23,990 nt of DNA from Oxalobacteraceae bacterium UBA6704 (GTDB taxonomy: Bacteria > Pseudomonadota > Gammaproteobacteria > Burkholderiales > Burkholderiaceae_D). Shown one piece after another: positions 20,708 through 23,990 of the stretch (position 1 is its first letter; each line of letters opens with the position of its first letter). Location of the stretch: the NCBI GenBank assembly GCA_002454505.1, contig DKJA01000119.1:1-23990 (forward strand), read 5' to 3'. The position numbers and the translations under genes are program-made. The notes under the pieces are model-generated. The model saw only the letters and a list, made by a program, of their open reading frames with translations, searched no databases and was not told where the DNA came from.

Positions 20708-22900
20708 ATGCCTGCAAGCCGCGGCACCACCCTCAGCCTCCGCCACCTGCTGATCCTGTTGACCGCGATCGGTTTCCTGCCGCTGGCGCTGCTGGGAACG
20801 TGGTCCATCAAGGAAGCCGCCGACACCCGCCGCAACGAGCAGGAACGTTCGATGCTCAAACTGGCACGCGCGCTGTCGAGCGCCGTCGATGCGGAACTCG
20901 ATGGCGCCGCCGCCACGCTGGCCGGCATGGCGCACATGCCGGCGCTGCAGAACGGCGACCTGGCCGCGTTCCATGAACTCGCCCGCCAGCAGGCACAGGC
21001 CCAACCCGAGTGGCTGGGCATCGTGCTGACCGACGGCGCCGGCCGCATGGTGTTCCGCACCACCGCACCGTATGGCGCGCCGGCCGCGCCGGTGGCCGAT
21101 CCGCCCAGCCTGCAGCGCGCCCTCGTCGAGGGCGGGGCCGTCGTCGGCAACATCGCGCGCGGCCCGGGCGGCCGGGCTGCGTTTCCCGTGCGGCTGCCTG
21201 TCGCCACGGCTGCCGGCCGGCCATACGTGCTGACGGCGATCATCCAGCCCGACCGCGTGCTGAACGTGATCCGCCGCCAGCGCGTGCCGGAAGACTGGGT
21301 CATCTCGGTGACCGATGGCCGCGGCATGCGCGTGGCCCGCACGCGCGACCACGAACGCACGCTGGGCCAGCCGGCCAGTCCCACGCTGTTGCGGCTGATG
21401 GCCACGGGCCCGGAAGGCACGGGCGAGACGATGACGGTGGAGGGCGAAGCGGCCATCACGGCGTACACGACGTCGCCGCGCTACGGCTGGGCCGTGTCGG
21501 TGGGCGCGTCGGTGGCGGGACTACGCCAGCAGATGCTGGAACGCTATGCCGCTTACGGCGCCGCACTGCTGCTGACACTGGCGGCCTGCATCGGCGCCGC
21601 ATCGCTGCTGGCGCGGCGCATCGTCGGCCGCATCGACCGCCTGCAGCGGGCCGCGGCGGCCCTCGGCACGAGCGAACCCGTGACCGTGGCACCGTCGCGC
21701 ATCCGCGAGATCGCCGCGATGGGCGAAGCGCTGACGGCCGTCGCGGCCCGGCGCGACGAGCGCGAACGGGAACGCTCGGAGCTGCTCGCATCGCTGGAAC
21801 AGGCGGTGGCATCGCAGCAGCAGGCGCTGGCCGACGCCCACAGCGCGAACCGCGCGAAAGACGATTTCCTGGCCGTGCTGGGCCACGAGCTGCGCAACCC
21901 GCTGAGCCCCATCGTCGCGTCGCTGGACCTGATGGACCTGCGCGGCGACACGGGCGCCCAGCGCGAACGGGCCGTGATGCGGCGCCAGGTGGCCCACCTG
22001 AAGCGCCTGGTGGACGACCTGCTGGACGTGTCGCGCATCGCGTCCGGCAAGCTGGTACTGGACATGCGGCCCGTCGACCTGGCCGAAATCGCGCAGCAGG
22101 CTGTCGCCGCCGCCACCGGCATCCGGGTAACGCTGACAGCGCCGGATGCACTGTGGGTCAACGGCGACGACAACCGCCTGGCCCAGGTGCTGGGCAACCT
22201 GCTGTCCAACGCGGCACGCTTCGGCGGCGGCGAAGCGGCCGTGACGGTGGCCGCGGAAGGCGGCATGGCGCGGCTGTCCGTCAGCGACCGCGGCGACGGC
22301 ATGTCGGCCGAACTGCAGCAGCGCGTGTTCGAGCCGTTCTTCCAGGCGCCCCAGCAACTGGCACGCGGCACCGGCGGCCTCGGGCTGGGCCTGGCGATCG
22401 TCAGCAGGATCGTCCAGCTGCATGGCGGCCGCATGACGGTGTTCAGTGCCGGGCCAGGGCAGGGCAGCACGTTCGCGTTCGCGCTGCCGCTGGCCGAACC
22501 AGCCGTCCCCGAAGCCGCCGCGCCAGTGCAGCCCGTCGCAGCAGGCCTGCGCGTGCTGGTCGTCGACGACAATGAAGATGCCGCCCGCGCCACCGCGACC
22601 ATGCTGCGCCACATCGGCCTGGACGTGCAGGTGGCCCATACGGCCGCACAGGCGCTGGCCGCCTACGATGCCCGGCCAACGGATCTGGCGCTGCTCGACA
22701 TCGGCCTGCCCGACATGGATGGCTATGGGCTGGCGCAGGCGCTGCAGGCTGCCGCCGCGGGCCGGCCGCTGCGGCTGGTGGCGCTGACGGGATATGGCCA
22801 GAAGGGCGACATCGAGCGTGCCGCAGCCGCTGGCTTCGACGTTCACCTGACCAAGCCGGCCACGCTGGACGATCTGCGGCGGGCGTTTTCGCCGGCATGA
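20708..22900 (+). CDS. Hybrid sensor histidine kinase with C-terminal receiver
   Basis: A 730-aa inner-membrane protein. TM1 (about res 12-31), periplasmic Cache-like sensor (about 35-275), TM2 (about 283-303), a HAMP-like linker and coiled coil (305-385), kinase core and receiver. The phosphoacceptor is His393 in FLAVLGHELRNPLSPIVASL. The ATP domain has NLLSNAARF, SDRGDGM, FEPFFQ and GGLGLGLAIV. The receiver (about 615-730) has LVVDDNEDAARA, Asp664 in LALLDIGLPDMDGYG and Lys716 in LTKPA. A receiver without an output domain suggests that a separate regulator or a histidine phosphotransfer protein acts next; none is adjacent. It is divergent from the Fur-regulated reductase. Signal unknown. 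Confidence 0.92.
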   Translation: MPASRGTTLSLRHLLILLTAIGFLPLALLGTWSIKEAADTRRNEQERSMLKLARALSSAVDAELDGAAATLAGMAHMPALQNGDLAAFHELARQQAQAQPEWLGIVLTDGAGRMVFRTTAPYGAPAAPVADPPSLQRALVEGGAVVGNIARGPGGRAAFPVRLPVATAAGRPYVLTAIIQPDRVLNVIRRQRVPEDWVISVTDGRGMRVARTRDHERTLGQPASPTLLRLMATGPEGTGETMTVEGEAAITAYTTSPRYGWAVSVGASVAGLRQQMLERYAAYGAALLLTLAACIGAASLLARRIVGRIDRLQRAAAALGTSEPVTVAPSRIREIAAMGEALTAVAARRDERERERSELLASLEQAVASQQQALADAHSANRAKDDFLAVLGHELRNPLSPIVASLDLMDLRGDTGAQRERAVMRRQVAHLKRLVDDLLDVSRIASGKLVLDMRPVDLAEIAQQAVAAATGIRVTLTAPDALWVNGDDNRLAQVLGNLLSNAARFGGGEAAVTVAAEGGMARLSVSDRGDGMSAELQQRVFEPFFQAPQQLARGTGGLGLGLAIVSRIVQLHGGRMTVFSAGPGQGSTFAFALPLAEPAVPEAAAPVQPVAAGLRVLVVDDNEDAARATATMLRHIGLDVQVAHTAAQALAAYDARPTDLALLDIGLPDMDGYGLAQALQAAAAGRPLRLVALTGYGQKGDIERAAAAGFDVHLTKPATLDDLRRAFSPA

Positions 22901-22935
22901 AGCCGCCTTCCTCGCCCATATCCGCGCGAGGAAGC

Positions 22936-22956
22936 TTGAAGGTGCGGTTCCTTCAA
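22936..22956. terminator. Possible shared terminator of two convergent genes
   Basis: TTGAAGG (22936-22942) pairs perfectly with CCTTCAA (22950-22956) around a 7-nt loop. It lies in the 58-bp gap between the hybrid kinase and the RAMA-domain gene. No U-tract on either side, so efficiency is doubtful. Confidence 0.4.
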
Positions 22957-22958
22957 CG

Positions 22959-23714
22959 TCAGGCCTGCGGCATGTTGACGGGCGGGGCGGCCTTTGGATC
23001 GCCGCGCTGCCTGCTCTTCACATGCCATTTGCGGCGGCGCTTGCGCTGGTTCTTGCCCTTGCTTTTTTGCGTGGCACGGTCGTCAGCGTGCGTGCTTTGC
23101 TGTTGCGCGGCGGGCGGCGCGCCGGGGCGCGCCACGGTTTTTACGGGCTGCACGGACTGAGGCGATGCGGAAGTTCGCGCCGGGCGCTCGTTTTGCTCCT
23201 GCGGTTGATGCTGCGGTTGCGGCGACAGCTTAGCCCGGGAAGGAAGCTCGTCTTGCACCGCGGCGCCGCTGAAAAGGCGGGCGATCGCTGCCTTCTGCAT
23301 CGTCCGGCACGTATCGGCGAGCACCCACTGCTCGGTGCCGGGAAACCGCAGCCAGACCGCCTTCCACGCATTGCGGTTGCCGCTGCCGTGAAGGTTGGCA
23401 AAGCACGATGGCGACACTAGGTGTTCGCCATATTTGATCTCGCCGTCCTGCACGGTCGCGTGCCAGGTCTCCCTGCCGAATTTGGCGCGCAACCGGGTGC
23501 CGTCCGGCAGAAACAGCTGCTTCCATTGATAGCCGGCGTCGGCTGCGACAGAAGATTGTTGCGATTGGGCTGGCGGCGCAGGCGCAATCCATGCGCGAAT
23601 AGCATCACAGATGATCGGTTCAACCCTGATATCCGGGTACCAGGTGGCGGGATCGTCGCCAAGAGCTGCAAGCAACTCGATAGGCAGATAGACAGCTTTT
23701 TCGCCATAGGACAT
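22959..23714 (-). CDS. RAMA-domain protein with RHH-like N-terminus and basic tail
   Basis: A 251-aa soluble protein. Res 64-125 match the pattern of the RAMA domain (found next to restriction and adenine-methylase modules): LPDGTRLRAKFGRETWHATV, DGEIKYGEHLVSPSCFANLH, and NAWKAVWLRF. The N-terminus (res 6-43) has a strand then two helices (AVYLPIELLAAL ... EPIICDAIRAWI), like a ribbon-helix-helix fold, though this is weak. The last third is Gln/Pro-rich and ends in a strongly basic stretch (KSKGKNQRKRRRKW, about res 218-231). Together these suggest a DNA- or RNA-binding protein; no nuclease or methylase motif is present. GGGAGG before the ATG makes the start sure. Function unknown. Confidence 0.75.
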   Translation of the reverse strand: MSYGEKAVYLPIELLAALGDDPATWYPDIRVEPIICDAIRAWIAPAPPAQSQQSSVAADAGYQWKQLFLPDGTRLRAKFGRETWHATVQDGEIKYGEHLVSPSCFANLHGSGNRNAWKAVWLRFPGTEQWVLADTCRTMQKAAIARLFSGAAVQDELPSRAKLSPQPQHQPQEQNERPARTSASPQSVQPVKTVARPGAPPAAQQQSTHADDRATQKSKGKNQRKRRRKWHVKSRQRGDPKAAPPVNMPQA

Positions 23715-23990
23715 GGTGTGCCTCCCTTGAAAACACGATTTTCCTAACCGCTGCTAGCTTTTGCGAACCTGTACGGACGTGTGCTGACATTTACTAAAAT
23801 GGACGCCCTGAAATGCCAGCTCCGGGGTCGCTCATATTCTCATTAGAGGCGGTCATTGCGATTTAGTTCCCGGCAGGGCCAAATATAGTTGGCCAGTAGC
23901 TGTCATCAGGAGGTAGCAGGGGATCGCAGATTTTAGTAAAACGGGTTTTTCGGGGTAGGGCCCCCCTGTATTCTCGCCACCGTTCGATGT
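23715..23990. other. AT-richer end of the window without recognised gene
   Basis: Visibly lower GC than the rest, with no ORF of note. It contains a perfect small hairpin GGCCAA (23877-23882) / TTGGCC (23889-23894), and ACTAAAAT (23793-23800) and TTAGTAAAAC (23933-23942) tracts. It may hold the promoter of the RAMA-domain gene, an RNA gene or the edge of a foreign segment, but none of these can be shown from the sequence in view. Confidence 0.4.

Overview
The window is GC-rich chromosomal DNA, apart from a visibly AT-richer last ~275 bp. It most resembles an Oxalobacteraceae member (Massilia / Duganella / Pseudoduganella type). This assignment is an inference from codon use, the gene families present, the dispersed palindromes with GGTGCC...GGCACC arms, and the form of the 4.5S RNA. 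No rRNA, tRNA, CRISPR array, insertion sequence or phage gene was recognised.

Layout. (1) 1-4402: the 5' end of a LysR-type regulator lies divergent from a RidA-family gene, with a perfect inverted repeat between them. A small Ser/Gln/Gly-rich stress-type protein, an exported PQQ-type sugar dehydrogenase, four exact 90-bp tandem hairpin repeats, a DUF455 ferritin-like protein and a small hypothetical protein follow. (2) 4541-4635: a 4.5S (SRP) RNA gene. (3) 4782-9226: a membrane GGDEF/EAL c-di-GMP protein divergent from a FucP/GluP-type sugar transporter, which has a LacI-like operator candidate, and a second small hypothetical protein related to the first. (4) 9326-12951: a minus-strand group of a DUF2946 protein, a TonB-dependent siderophore receptor, and a DUF1624/HGSNAT-type membrane acyltransferase 9 bp downstream. 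(5) 13102-13587: a truncated FAD monooxygenase ending in a large palindrome. (6) 13597-17193: a five-gene minus-strand signalling block (membrane histidine kinase, FixJ-type regulator, lone receiver, soluble kinase without a sensor domain, NarL-type regulator). (7) 17349-22900: a flavin reductase-like protein, a PepSY-membrane/diflavin reductase fusion behind a strong Fur box, and a divergent hybrid histidine kinase. (8) 22959-23714: a RAMA-domain protein, then an AT-richer gene-free end.

How parts fit together. The siderophore receptor and the Fur-controlled reductase suggest uptake of ferric siderophore followed by reduction at the inner membrane. The sugar dehydrogenase and the sugar transporter suggest oxidation and import of sugars. 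In the signalling block, both internal gaps carry the same promoter design: a palindrome of type TCATAC-N4-GTATGA, then a 23-nt gap, then TAAGCT. This suggests that one regulator, probably the FixJ-type one, drives both the lone receiver and the second kinase/regulator pair. The most distinctive elements are this duplicated promoter and the 90-bp hairpin array at 2911-3270.
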